Assembly (NCBI RefSeq): GCF_025231485.1
Contig: NZ_CP104003.1
Coordinates: 248,001-312,000 of the forward strand
Length of the DNA: 64,000 nucleotides
Origin: Salinirubellus salinus
GTDB taxonomy: Archaea > Halobacteriota > Halobacteria > Halobacteriales > Haloarculaceae
Direction: 5' to 3'
Positions 16,870 through 26,045 of this stretch are shown in pieces. The translations under genes were made by a program, and so were the position numbers. Positions within the stretch are counted from its first letter, which is position 1. Each line of letters starts with the position of its first letter. The notes under the pieces are model-generated. The model saw only the letters and a list, made by a program, of their open reading frames with translations, was not told where the DNA came from and made no database searches.

Positions 16870-19800
16870 ATGTCTGACGTGAGCGAGGACCGACTCGGGG
16901 AACTCGGGCAGACCGAGGACTGGTTCCGCCTGGTCACCGAGAACGTGGACGCGGTCGTCTTCCTCGCCCGTGTCGCCGACCTCGAGGTGGAGTACGTCAG
17001 TCCGGCGTACGAGGCGGTGCTCGACGCCTCGACCGACAGGCTCTACGAGGACCCGTGGTCGTTTCTGGAGGCACTCCACCCAGCCGACCGAGCGGCGTAC
17101 CGGGCCGACACGGCGTCGATGGTGGACGCGTTCGAGTCGGGGACGTACGACGACCGCTACGTGGACGAGTACCGAGTCGGGGAGGAGTCGGACCCGACCA
17201 GCTGGATACGGGTCGAGCGGTACCCTGTCGTCGAGGACGGGAGCGTCGACCGGTTCGTCGGCATCGTCGCGGACGTCACCGACCGCCGGGAGTTGGAGCG
17301 GACCTACCGGGACGTGTTCGAGGGCGTCTCCGACGGTCTGGTCGTCCACGACCCGGAGACGGGCGAGATACTGGAGGTGAACGGTCGCTACTGCGAACTG
17401 ACTGGCTACGACCGCTCGGAACTGGTCGGGGACGACATCGGTCTCATCGTCACCGACCGGACGGCTCACGCGCTCGACGTGGCCCGCGAGCGCATCGACC
17501 GGGCCCGCGAGGAGGGGCCACAACTGTTCGAATTCGAGGGGGAACGGAAGGACGGTGGCGTGTTCGTGGGCGAAGTCCACCTGAGTCTGGTCGAACTCTG
17601 GGGCGAGGAGCGTGTGCTGGCGAGCGTCCGCGACGTGACCGAACGGAAACGGCACGAACGTATCGTCCGCTCGCTCCACGAGTCGACCGAGCGACTCCAG
17701 AACGCGCGGACCCGCGAGGCGGTGTGCGAGGCGGCCGTCGACGCCGCGAGCGAGGTGCTCGACCTGTCGATGCCGGCCTGCTGGCTGGCCGCTGGTTCGG
17801 GCGACCGGCCGGTCCTCGAACCGGTCGCCGCGAGCCAGTCGGCGTGGTCGGTCCCCGGCGGCCCCGGGCGGCTCGAACCCGGAATGCGGCCGTACGAGGC
17901 GTACGAACGCGGTGAGACGCTCGTCTACACACCGAGCGACCACCGCGAGGAGAGTACCCTCGAGGTGGGTGTGCTGGTGCCACTGGGCGACCACGGGTTG
18001 CTCGGGGCCGCCGACCCGGCCGTCGAGGAGTACGACGACGTGGTGGTCGACGCGGCCCGGACGCTCGGCCGGCACGCGACGGCGGCGCTCGACCGGGTGA
18101 CCCGCGCGGCCGAGCGCCGCGAGAGCGAGCGGCGACTCCGGACGGTCCTCGAACGTATCGACGAGGCCGTCCTCCTGACCGACGAGGGGCACCTCGAGCG
18201 GGAGACGACCGCGCCGGACAGCCTCACATCCGGGTACGAGGCCATCTGGGGCCGGCCCTACGACGCTATCCTCGGGTCCGGTGGTGTCCTCGGGACCATC
18301 CACCCGGCTGACCGCGAGGCCTACCGCGAGACGTTCGAGGGCGTCCTCGACGCGATGGACCGGCGGGAGTCGCCCGGCGGGCAGTCGGTCGAGTACCGAA
18401 TCCACCGACCGGACGGGGAGTGCCGCTGGCTCCGGTCCGACGTGTATCCGTTGCTCTGGGACGAGGCCGGCCACCGCGTCGCCGTGGTCACACGCGACAT
18501 CACCGAGCGTCGCCGTCGGGAGCGCGAGTACGAACAGATATTCGACGGCGTGCAGGACGCCATCACCGTCCACGACCCGGAGACGGGCGAGGTGGTGGAC
18601 GCGAACGCGGCGGCACACGACCTGTTCGGGTACGCGCCCGGGGAACTGACCGGCCTCGGGGTGGGTGACCTGAGCGCGACGAACGAGGGGTTCACCACGG
18701 AACGGGGCCGCGCGGTCATCCACGAGGTGATGGAGACGGGCGAGTCGACCACGCTGGAGTGGCTGTCCGAGACGGCCGACGGCGAGCACCGGTGGCTGGA
18801 GGTGAAGGGGACGCCGGCGGAGGTAGGCGGTGCCCCCGTCTACGTCTCGATGATACGGGACGTGACCGAGCGAAAGCGGACCGAGCGACACCTCCAGCGC
18901 ATCGCCGACCGGGTGGACGAGGTGGTCTACATGGCCAGCGCCGACATGACGGCGGTCGACTACGTCTCGCCCGGCTACGAGGACATCTGGGGCCACCCCG
19001 TCGAGCAGCTCTACGAGGAGCCGTTCTCCTTCGTCGACGGCATCCACCCGGAGGATCGCGAGAGTTACCGCGACGGGATGGAGCGGATGCTGAGCGACGT
19101 GGAGCGGGGGGACCCACGCGAGCGCTACGAGTTCGAGTATCGCGTCGAGCGGCCGGACGGTGAGGTCCGGTGGGCAGAGGCGGCGGCCTACCCGCTCCGG
19201 GGACCGAGCGGCGCTGTGGACCGCATCGTCGGGACGATACGTGACGTGACCGAGCGCGAGCGGCGCCGCCGGACGCTCTCGTCGTTCCACGACGCCACCC
19301 GCGAACTGACCGAGGCGGCGTCTCGCGAGGCCGCCAGCACCCGGGCGGTCGAGGCAGCCGAGGAACTCCTCGGCCTCCCGTTCGTCGGTGTCCACCTGTA
19401 CGAGGAGTCGTCGGGTGCGCTCGAACCGGCCGCCGCGACGGACTCGCTGCGCGAGCGTGCCCCCTCGCTCCCTGCGTTCGACCCCGGCGACGGCCGGCCG
19501 TGGGCGGTGTTCGTCGAGGGCGAGGCCGTCCTGGGTGACGGCGAGGCAGGTCCAGCCACCGACGTCTACGGTCCCGAGGTGCCCGCTCCGGCGCTCGTGC
19601 TGCCGCTGGGCCAGCACGGCGTGATGCTCGTCGCCGCGCCCGACCACGAGTTCGAGGGCGAGACGGTCGAACTCGCGCAGATACTCGCGGCGACGCTGGA
19701 GGCGGCGCTCAACCACGTCCGCGGCCGGGACGAGCTGGCAGAACGCGAGGAGCGACTGGCCAGCACCCGCGAGCGAGCGGACCGCCTCGAACGGCTCAAC

Positions 19801-21009
19801 ACCGTCATCCGCGAGATCGAGCAGGCGACGGTCGACCACGCCTCGCGGGACGCCATCGAACAGTCGCTCTGTGAGCGGCTCACGGCCGTCGAGGAGTACG
19901 AGGCCGCGTGGGTGCTCGAACCCGACGCGGCGGCCACCGACCTCCGCCCCTGGACACGGGCCGGCGAGTCGGGGCCCGTCGGTTCGGCCACCGTCGATCT
20001 GCCCGATGATCGGCCGGCCGACCACCCGGCCGCCGAAGCTCACGCGTCGGCGTCGCCGGCCGTCGTCCAGCATCTCGCCACGGGGGCGGGGACAGACGCC
20101 TTCGGTGGGACGGGCGAAGAGTGGCGAAAGCGTCTGCTCAGGGCGGGCTACCAGTCGCTCGTGGCCGTGCCACTCGCGTACGACGGGACGGTCCACGGCG
20201 TCGTCTGCGTCGTGGCTACCGACCCCTCCGCGTTCGAGGAGCGGACGGAAGCAGTGCTGGCGGAACTCGGCCGGTCGGTGGGACACGCCATCGCGGTGCT
20301 CGAGCGACAGACGGCACTCGAGTCGGACACCACCGTCGAACTGGAGTTCGAGACGGACGACGAGTCGCTCCTGTTCGTCGCGCTGGCGGCCGAGACGGGC
20401 GGGACGGTGTCCCTCGAGCGGACCGTCCGGCGGTCGGACGGCTCTTTCAGTGCGTTCTACACCGTCGAAGACGTGTCGCCGGCCCGTGCGCTCGAGGTGG
20501 CACGGGGCGTCTGCGGGCCAGAGTCGGTGACCCGGGTGAGCGCCGACGAAGCGGGTTCGGCGTCACTGCTGGAGGTGACGACGGAGCGGTGGTTCGGGAC
20601 CCCGTTCGCGGAGCGTGGCGCAGTGGTCAGAACCGCGACGGCGACGGCGACGCCGTCGGAATCTGGGCGACTGGTCGTCGAAGCTCCACGTGGGACGGAC
20701 GTGCGGTCGCTCGTCGAGTCCGTCCGCGAGTCCCACCCGAGGACGGAACTCGTCGCCCAGCGCACCCAGGAGCGCGCTGTCGAGTCGCTCCTCGAACTGC
20801 GCGACAGGCTGGACGACCGCCTGACCGACCGGCAGATGGAGGTGGTCGAGACGGCCTACTCGGCGGGCTACTTCGCGTGGCCCCGCGAGAACAGTGGCGA
20901 GGAGGTCGCCTCGCTCCTCGGCGTGACACAGCCGACGTTCAACAAGCACCTCCGGGCGGCCGAGCGCGAGGCGTTCGGGATGCTGCTGGAGTGGACGGCG
21001 AGCGAGTGA
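16870..21009 (+). CDS. Multi-PAS/GAF transcriptional regulator with Bat-type HTH
   Basis: A 1,379-aa soluble sensor-regulator. Reading from the N terminus: PAS about 17-140, PAS 145-263, GAF 267-413, PAS 420-550, PAS 555-670, PAS 675-797, GAF 800-957, a short coiled coil, GAF 977-1147, a bacterio-opsin-activator-type domain about 1155-1310 and a C-terminal HTH_10 segment with LTDRQMEVVETAYSAGYFAW and SLLGVTQPTFNKHLRAAERE. There is no histidine kinase core, so signals are passed directly to the DNA-binding domain, as in Bat. PAS/GAF ligands may be redox, light or oxygen related. The small regulator downstream lies 92 nt away. Confidence 0.93.
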   Translation: MSDVSEDRLGELGQTEDWFRLVTENVDAVVFLARVADLEVEYVSPAYEAVLDASTDRLYEDPWSFLEALHPADRAAYRADTASMVDAFESGTYDDRYVDEYRVGEESDPTSWIRVERYPVVEDGSVDRFVGIVADVTDRRELERTYRDVFEGVSDGLVVHDPETGEILEVNGRYCELTGYDRSELVGDDIGLIVTDRTAHALDVARERIDRAREEGPQLFEFEGERKDGGVFVGEVHLSLVELWGEERVLASVRDVTERKRHERIVRSLHESTERLQNARTREAVCEAAVDAASEVLDLSMPACWLAAGSGDRPVLEPVAASQSAWSVPGGPGRLEPGMRPYEAYERGETLVYTPSDHREESTLEVGVLVPLGDHGLLGAADPAVEEYDDVVVDAARTLGRHATAALDRVTRAAERRESERRLRTVLERIDEAVLLTDEGHLERETTAPDSLTSGYEAIWGRPYDAILGSGGVLGTIHPADREAYRETFEGVLDAMDRRESPGGQSVEYRIHRPDGECRWLRSDVYPLLWDEAGHRVAVVTRDITERRRREREYEQIFDGVQDAITVHDPETGEVVDANAAAHDLFGYAPGELTGLGVGDLSATNEGFTTERGRAVIHEVMETGESTTLEWLSETADGEHRWLEVKGTPAEVGGAPVYVSMIRDVTERKRTERHLQRIADRVDEVVYMASADMTAVDYVSPGYEDIWGHPVEQLYEEPFSFVDGIHPEDRESYRDGMERMLSDVERGDPRERYEFEYRVERPDGEVRWAEAAAYPLRGPSGAVDRIVGTIRDVTERERRRRTLSSFHDATRELTEAASREAASTRAVEAAEELLGLPFVGVHLYEESSGALEPAAATDSLRERAPSLPAFDPGDGRPWAVFVEGEAVLGDGEAGPATDVYGPEVPAPALVLPLGQHGVMLVAAPDHEFEGETVELAQILAATLEAALNHVRGRDELAEREERLASTRERADRLERLNTVIREIEQATVDHASRDAIEQSLCERLTAVEEYEAAWVLEPDAAATDLRPWTRAGESGPVGSATVDLPDDRPADHPAAEAHASASPAVVQHLATGAGTDAFGGTGEEWRKRLLRAGYQSLVAVPLAYDGTVHGVVCVVATDPSAFEERTEAVLAELGRSVGHAIAVLERQTALESDTTVELEFETDDESLLFVALAAETGGTVSLERTVRRSDGSFSAFYTVEDVSPARALEVARGVCGPESVTRVSADEAGSASLLEVTTERWFGTPFAERGAVVRTATATATPSESGRLVVEAPRGTDVRSLVESVRESHPRTELVAQRTQERAVESLLELRDRLDDRLTDRQMEVVETAYSAGYFAWPRENSGEEVASLLGVTQPTFNKHLRAAEREAFGMLLEWTASE

Positions 21010-21010
21010 C

Positions 21011-21044
21011 GGGATGGGGCTACGTGTGTAGCCCCTCCTATCCC
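21011..21044 (+). terminator. Hairpin just downstream of the Bat-type gene
   Basis: A strong stem of GGGGCTAC and GTAGCCCC with loop GTGT (21016-21035), flanked by a second GGGA/TCCC pair (21011-21014 and 21041-21044). It starts 7 nt after the stop codon. There is no T-run, so it may stabilise the 3' end or regulate the next gene rather than act as a classical terminator. Confidence 0.4.
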
Positions 21045-21101
21045 GGTCGTCCAACGGGCGTAGCCGAGAGCGTGGAGTGGGCAGGCGTTCTCTACCCTTT
21101 C

Positions 21102-21509
21102 ATGGCAACAGGAACGCCACTCCCCCACCGGCCGCCCGTCGAGTCCGTCGATGGCGGTACCCGGGTGGTCGAACTCGGTACCGACGAGATAGACACGCTC
21201 TGTGCGGTCCTCGCCTCGGAGACGGCCCGGGCGCTCCTCACGGCCATCGAGATGGAGCCACGGACGGCCTCGGACGTGGCCGACCACGTCGACACGTCTC
21301 TCCAGAACGCGCTCTATCACCTGCGTCGACTCCGCGAGGCCGGCCTCGTGTCAGTCGTCGACACCTGGTACTCCTCCCGTGGGAGCGAGATGAAGGTGTA
21401 CGACACGACCCACTCACGACTCGTGTTCGCCATGCAGGCGTCCGAGCAGACCGAGGGGAGCGAAGAGGGCGAGGAGGAGCGCCACCGGCTCGTCACCGCG
21501 GCTGACTGA
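21102..21509 (+). CDS. Winged-helix (ArsR-like) DNA-binding protein
   Basis: A 135-aa regulator starting at ATG 21102; the open frame extends upstream but overlaps the Bat-type gene, so the shorter start is preferred. The core LCAVLASETARALLTAIEME, ASDVADHVDTSLQNALYHLR and REAGLVSVVDTWYSSRG is a typical helix-turn-helix with wing of haloarchaeal ArsR-like proteins. The C-terminal tail is strongly acidic (EQTEGSEEGEEE). It lies directly upstream of a flavin monooxygenase gene on the same strand (3 nt gap), which it may co-express with or control. Confidence 0.82.
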   Translation: MATGTPLPHRPPVESVDGGTRVVELGTDEIDTLCAVLASETARALLTAIEMEPRTASDVADHVDTSLQNALYHLRRLREAGLVSVVDTWYSSRGSEMKVYDTTHSRLVFAMQASEQTEGSEEGEEERHRLVTAAD

Positions 21510-21512
21510 CTC

Positions 21513-22547
21513 GTGCGTGCCCTCCAGCACGGCACCGACGGCCAGACAGACCGGCAGGTCCTCGTCGTCGGGACGGGTGTCGCTGGACTCCTGACGGCCG
21601 CCGCGTGCCGCGAACGCGGGTTCGACCCCGTCGTCACCGCTGGAGCCGGCCGGGACCGGGACCGGAACCCGATCCTCACGCTCTGGCGCCCGACGGGGAC
21701 CCTCCTCGATGGACTCGGCGTCGGAGACGCGCTGGCCGCGGGGACGCCCGTCCGACGCTGGGTGTGTCGGCACCCCCGCGGGAGGACCGCCGAGACGCTC
21801 GTCCACGAGGGGGAGCCGCAGGCCGCTCCCTGCGTCCGGGTGCGCCGGTCGCGAGTCGAACGGGCCCTCGCGGCCACGGTCCCGGACAGCCGCCTCTGGC
21901 GCCGACGGACCATCAGACGGGTCGAGCGCGGCCGGTCGGGCCCCGTCGTCACCTTCGACGACGGCGTCCGCGAGCGGTTCGACCTGGTGGTCGGAGCGGA
22001 CGGTCCGGGCTCCCGGGTCAGGGACGCCGTCGTCGACGACGCGGCCGACGGCGTCGACCCCGTCGTCCCGACGCCCGTGGTCGGGGTTTCGGAGCGTCCT
22101 CCACGACTCGAGGCCCGCCACACCGTGTACGAGCACTGGTCACCAGCGGGGTCGGTGACGCGACTGAGCCACCTCGAGGGTAGTGACCTGTGGCGATACG
22201 TGGCCCCGGGCAGGACCGACGGGGTCGTCGGGACCGAACACTGGGCGGGAGACGGGCTGGCGCTGGTCGGCGAGGCGGCACACCCCCTCTCGCCCGTCCT
22301 GACGACCCACGACTCGCTGGCCGTCGAGGACGGGACCACCCTCGCGGCGGTGCTGGCCTCCCGGCCGACGACCCGAGCAGCCCTCCAGACCTACGAACGA
22401 CGCCGGAGTCACCGAACTCGTGGTCTCTACGGCGGGGCCCGTGAGGACACGGGCGCCGCGGGCGACACGCCCGTGCCCTGCCGGCAGGCGTTCCTCCGGA
22501 CGCGGTTCGACCGTCGTGACCCGGCCGGGCGCCCCGATGACTGGTGA
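21513..22547 (+). CDS. FAD-dependent monooxygenase-like protein
   Basis: A 344-aa flavoprotein of the aromatic hydroxylase/geranylgeranyl reductase superfamily. VLVVGTGVAGLLTAAA at about residues 16-31 is the FAD Rossmann motif; VVGADGPGSRVRDAV is the second FAD/NAD-binding motif; GDGLALVGEAAHPLSP is the third (GD box). The C terminus is short. The specific substrate is not evident. GTG start 3 nt after the HTH gene suggests a two-gene operon. Confidence 0.83.
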   Translation: MRALQHGTDGQTDRQVLVVGTGVAGLLTAAACRERGFDPVVTAGAGRDRDRNPILTLWRPTGTLLDGLGVGDALAAGTPVRRWVCRHPRGRTAETLVHEGEPQAAPCVRVRRSRVERALAATVPDSRLWRRRTIRRVERGRSGPVVTFDDGVRERFDLVVGADGPGSRVRDAVVDDAADGVDPVVPTPVVGVSERPPRLEARHTVYEHWSPAGSVTRLSHLEGSDLWRYVAPGRTDGVVGTEHWAGDGLALVGEAAHPLSPVLTTHDSLAVEDGTTLAAVLASRPTTRAALQTYERRRSHRTRGLYGGAREDTGAAGDTPVPCRQAFLRTRFDRRDPAGRPDDW

Positions 22548-22596
22548 GAGTGGGGGGCGAACCTTCTTTGTCGGTGGTGGTCAAGCCGTGGAGCGT

Positions 22597-23760
22597 ATGC
22601 AATTCGGGACCCTCCCGTTCGTCCCACAGACGGGTGGCGCCGTCGTGGGGCAGTCGGGAGTGGAGCTGCTGCTCCGACGGCGACCGGTGCTGTTGCTGGC
22701 GCTGGTCGGAGTGGTGGTGCTCGTCCTCGCCGGCTTCGCGATCCGGCGGTACCTGCGGACGCCAGGCGATCGGCTCTGCAAGGCGCTCGCGGCCGTCGAC
22801 GAGGTGACGGTGCTGATGCACCCCAACCCGGACCCGGACGCGATGGCCTCGGCGATGGGTATCGCACATCTCGCCGAATCGGTCGGAACGGACGCGAACG
22901 TCCAGTACAGCGGCCGGATCCGCCATGAGGAGAACCGCGCGCTGGTCCGAGCTCTCGGGCTGGCGTTCACGCGTCTCGAGGAGGCCTCGGCCCTCCGGGC
23001 CGACCACGTCGTCCTGGTCGACCACAACGAGGCCCGTGGCTTCGCCGGCGCCGGTGGGCTGAACCCGTACGCGGTCGTGGACCACCACCCCGGTGGCGGT
23101 CGGGGGCAGGCGTTCACCGACGTCCGGCCCGAGTACGGCTCCTGTGCGGCCATCGTGGCCGAGTACCTGCGTGACCGTGGGTGGGAGCCGGGCGCCCACG
23201 AGACGCCCCTCCCGAGCGACCTCGCCACGGCCCTGCTCTACGGCATCCAGGCCGACACCAACGACTTCTCGCGGGGGTGCACCAACGCGGACTTCGACGC
23301 CGCGGCCTTCGTCTTCCCCGCCGTGAAGGCGGAGGTCCTCGACCACGTCTCGAACCCACCCATCGACGAGGAGGCGCTCGACATCCGTTCCCGCGCGGTG
23401 CAGTACCGGACCCGCTCCGGGTCCTACCTCTGCTCGTTCGTCGGGGGGGTGGAGAACACCGACGCGCTCGGACAGGCCGCCGACGAACTGCTCCGGCTGG
23501 AGGGCGTGACGGCCGTCGTCGTCGGCGGCAGACTCGACGGGACACTCCACCTCTCCGCTCGGTCGCGCGACGACGGCATCCACGTCGGACAGGCCCTGCG
23601 CGAGGCCGTCGCCGACATCCCGATGGCCAACGCCGGCGGCCACCGGCAGATGGGCGGCGGCCAGCTCTCCATCGACCACATGCGCGGGCTGGGGCCGTCG
23701 AGCGGGGTATCGACGGACGAGCTGCGCGAGCGGCTCTTCGCGGCGCTGGCGTCCCAGTGA
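22597..23760 (+). CDS. Membrane-anchored DHH family phosphoesterase
   Basis: A 387-aa protein: one transmembrane helix at about residues 28-48 (RPVLLLALVGVVVLVLAGFA) then a cytoplasmic DHH/DHHA1 domain. Metal ligands are visible as HPNPDPDAMASAMG, VLVDHNEARG and VVDHHPGGG, and the DHHA1 glycine-rich motif is NAGGHRQMGGGQ. DHH proteins cleave short oligonucleotides or cyclic dinucleotides (NrnA or GdpP-like); the substrate here is unknown. ATG at 22597 is chosen over upstream in-frame starts because CCTTCTTTG at about 22562-22570 is a well-placed TATA-like element. Confidence 0.85.
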   Translation: MQFGTLPFVPQTGGAVVGQSGVELLLRRRPVLLLALVGVVVLVLAGFAIRRYLRTPGDRLCKALAAVDEVTVLMHPNPDPDAMASAMGIAHLAESVGTDANVQYSGRIRHEENRALVRALGLAFTRLEEASALRADHVVLVDHNEARGFAGAGGLNPYAVVDHHPGGGRGQAFTDVRPEYGSCAAIVAEYLRDRGWEPGAHETPLPSDLATALLYGIQADTNDFSRGCTNADFDAAAFVFPAVKAEVLDHVSNPPIDEEALDIRSRAVQYRTRSGSYLCSFVGGVENTDALGQAADELLRLEGVTAVVVGGRLDGTLHLSARSRDDGIHVGQALREAVADIPMANAGGHRQMGGGQLSIDHMRGLGPSSGVSTDELRERLFAALASQ

Positions 23761-23794
23761 GTCGGATACGGCTCCACGTGGTGGGACGACGGTG

Positions 23795-24085
23795 CTACGG
23801 CCGCACGCCGGGGCCGTCACGCTCCTCCTCGTAGGGGACGGCGTCGCTCTTCCGGGCCGTCCGCCAGACGACCACACCCAGCAACACGAGGGCGACGACG
23901 GCGAACACTGCCTCGCTGGCGGGTTCCGATGCCCCCAGCGAGGGGTTCACGAGCGCGTAGAGGAGCGTGCCGGCGAACAGCACCCCCGGCAGCAGGAAGT
24001 TCCACTCACCGAGAGCCGTCCTGACGACGGAGGCGATGCGGTCGCGTCGCGACGGGTCGTCTCCATCGAGACGAGTTCCGGACAT
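23795..24085 (-). CDS. Small two-helix membrane protein, hypothetical
   Basis: A 96-aa protein with two predicted membrane helices, FLLPGVLFAGTLLYALVN (about residues 30-47) and EAVFAVVALVLLGVVVW (about 57-74), and charged ends. No family was recognised. It is convergent with the DHH gene, 34 nt apart. Confidence 0.65.
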   Translation of the reverse strand: MSGTRLDGDDPSRRDRIASVVRTALGEWNFLLPGVLFAGTLLYALVNPSLGASEPASEAVFAVVALVLLGVVVWRTARKSDAVPYEEERDGPGVRP

Positions 24086-24218
24086 CGCGGCCGGGGATAG
24101 CGCCGTGAGACGGGTGAGCGCGGTGACGAGTTCCGTTCATCCGACGCACTCAAACTTGCAAGAGATCCGTGGAGCGGGACGTTCGCCGACGTGGCTGCCG
24201 TGAGCGTCCCTGGCGTGG

Positions 24219-24941
24219 TCACTCCCCGGCGACGCGCCCGGAGAGCAGGCCACAGAACCCGAGCGCGAACGTCTCGAACGTCCGGTCACGGGTCCGCGCG
24301 ACCAGTGCCTCCCGGCCGGCGTCGACACGCGTGGCGAGGACGTCCTCGGCGGCCGCACCCGGCAAGAACCCCCGGAGCACGTCGGCGGGACCGGCAGCGG
24401 GTGCGCTGGCGGCGGTGAACGCGCGGAACGGCGGGTTCAGCAGGCGGCCGACGGGGTGGCCCGAGGCCGAGAGGTCCATCAGGGCGATACGACCGTCTCC
24501 GCCCACGAGGTGACACCACGCCGTGACGACGGCGGCCGGGTCGCGGAACATCCCGGTCACGAAGGTGCCGAGGACGGCGTCGACGTCGCCGGTGGCGACG
24601 GGCGGGTGGGTGGCGTCCCCGCGGGCGAGCGACACCTGCGGCAGGTTCGCGGTCCGATCGCGGGCGACGGCCAGCAGTTCGGGAGTGAGGTCGACACCGA
24701 GGACGTGTCCCTCCGGGCCGACCCGGTCGGCGAGGTGCGGGAGGTTCGCACCGGACCCACACCCCATCTCGACCACGTGGTCGCCCGGTGAGAGCGCCAG
24801 CGAGTCGGCCGCCGCCGCGCGCCACCGGGCGACCCCCGGGAGCGTCGCGATAGCGTCGTAGAGTGCGGCGTACCGGCCGTAGAACCCGGCGACGGCCACC
24901 GCGCCCGCCGTCGCCGTCGTGCCGTCCCCACTCGCGGTCAC
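24219..24941 (-). CDS. Class I SAM-dependent methyltransferase
   Basis: A 240-aa methyltransferase. Motif I VVEMGCGSGANLPHL at about residues 55-69 is the SAM loop; motif II acidic residue is in VLGVDLTPELL; FYGRYAALYDAIATLPG precedes them, as in many UbiE-like enzymes. Motif post-II GDATHPP and the region VDAVLGTFVTGMF follow. Substrate unknown (small molecule or lipid). The stop codon of the ThiR-like gene overlaps its start by 4 nt, so the two are one operon. Confidence 0.85.
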   Translation of the reverse strand: MTASGDGTTATAGAVAVAGFYGRYAALYDAIATLPGVARWRAAAADSLALSPGDHVVEMGCGSGANLPHLADRVGPEGHVLGVDLTPELLAVARDRTANLPQVSLARGDATHPPVATGDVDAVLGTFVTGMFRDPAAVVTAWCHLVGGDGRIALMDLSASGHPVGRLLNPPFRAFTAASAPAAGPADVLRGFLPGAAAEDVLATRVDAGREALVARTRDRTFETFALGFCGLLSGRVAGE

Positions 24942-25849
24942 GGCTTCGGCTCCTCACTCGCCAGTCCCCGGACGGCCTCCGCGGCGGCGACGGCGTCTTC
25001 GGCGAGGACGTAGACGATGGGCTCGACGCCGAACCCTCCGGTGTGGTACAGCACCGTGACCGTGGGGTTCGACTCGATGGCCTCGCCGACGGCCGTCTCC
25101 ACGTTCACCTCGGCGTCGAACTCCACGGTCACGTGACGCTCGGCCAGCGCCGCCACGATGGCCGGGTCGTACCGGACGTTGACGGCCGCCCGCGCGTCGC
25201 TCCCGGCGCGGCGCGCGGCCAGCAGGACGCCCGCGACGTGCTCGCTGACGCCGAACTCCGGGTCCGAGGGGACCGTCGCGCGCCCCTTGACGTCGAGGAT
25301 GCGGCCCGGGACGGCGGCCACGTCGGTGATACCCTCGGCGTCGGGGAGCGCCTCGACGAGGTTCGACCCGACCGCGGGGATGAGCGCGGCGAACCCGCTC
25401 GTCGTCTCCAGCATCCGCAGGCCCTGCCGGACCGAGGCGAGGACGCGCGCGGCGGTCCGCGGTTCCGAGTCCGGGTCGTGGATGGCGAAGTCGCCCTCGT
25501 AGGCGGCCAGCGGCGGGAACGACTCCTCGTGGAGCCGCGCGAGCAGGTCGCCGTGCTCGAGTTGCCGGACGAGTACCTCCGCCTCGGCGAGCGCCTGCAC
25601 GGGCGACATGGACCCCTCGGCGAGGCCCTCCCCGAGCCGGGCGACGAGTCGCTCGACGCGCTCGTCGGCTGCCACGGCCTCGTTCACGTCGACCTCGCCC
25701 TGCGCGTACTTCGAGACGGCACTCTGGCTGATGCCGAGCAGGTCCGCCACCTCCGTCTGGGTCAGCCCTCGTCCGCGCAGGTCGGCGGCCAGCATCGACC
25801 GGAACGTGGGGAGGAACTCGTCGACGACCACCTCCTCGACGAAGCGCAC
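24938..25849 (-). CDS. thiR: ThiR-like transcriptional regulator with ThiN-type C-terminal domain
   Basis: A 303-aa protein: N-terminal HTH (about 25-50, LTQTEVADLLGISQSAVSKYAQG) and a C-terminal thiamine-phosphate-synthase-like (ThiN) domain from about residue 130, with the family stretch EPIVYVLAEDAV near the end. In haloarchaea, ThiR of this domain order represses thiamine synthesis genes in response to thiamine phosphates; the assignment rests on that layout. No thi genes lie in this window, so it probably acts elsewhere on the chromosome. The ATG is at 25849, 63 nt before the repeated segment behind dcd. Confidence 0.8.
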   Translation of the reverse strand: MRFVEEVVVDEFLPTFRSMLAADLRGRGLTQTEVADLLGISQSAVSKYAQGEVDVNEAVAADERVERLVARLGEGLAEGSMSPVQALAEAEVLVRQLEHGDLLARLHEESFPPLAAYEGDFAIHDPDSEPRTAARVLASVRQGLRMLETTSGFAALIPAVGSNLVEALPDAEGITDVAAVPGRILDVKGRATVPSDPEFGVSEHVAGVLLAARRAGSDARAAVNVRYDPAIVAALAERHVTVEFDAEVNVETAVGEAIESNPTVTVLYHTGGFGVEPIVYVLAEDAVAAAEAVRGLASEEPKP

Positions 25850-25911
25850 GTCAGGCCACCTCCTGTCGGTGGGGTCCCGTCACCCTCGGTGGCCTCCGAG
25901 CTCTCCCTCGG

Positions 25912-26045
25912 TCTCGGCGAGGCGCCTCGCCCTCGCCGGGTGGCTCGGGCGACTCACTGGTCGCCTCCGAACTCTACTCCGCTCTCGGCGAGGCGCCTCG
26001 CCCTCGCCGGGTGGCTCGGGCGACTCACTGGTCGCCTCCGAACTC
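25912..26045. repeat. Tandem direct repeat, two 63-bp copies at a 71-bp period, covering the 3' end of dcd
   Basis: Bases 25912-25974 and 25983-26045 are identical over 63 bp, separated by 8 bp. The right copy contains the last codons and stop of dcd (SEFGGDQ-stop); the left copy is a duplicate of that segment lying past the stop. A weaker third copy lies upstream at about 25880-25911. Each copy contains the 16-bp perfect palindrome GGCGAGGCGCCTCGCC (25916-25931, 25987-26002) and a GGCGAC-N6-GTCGCC hairpin (25949-25966, 26020-26037) over the stop codon. This is a tandem duplication of a gene end, possibly of a 3' processing signal. Confidence 0.92.

Noticed and set aside
16840-20286. Long minus-strand open frame of 1,148 codons opposite the PAS/GAF gene
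   Set aside because: High-G+C shadow of a real gene in the other strand; its composition is not that of a protein and the PAS/GAF reading is clear.
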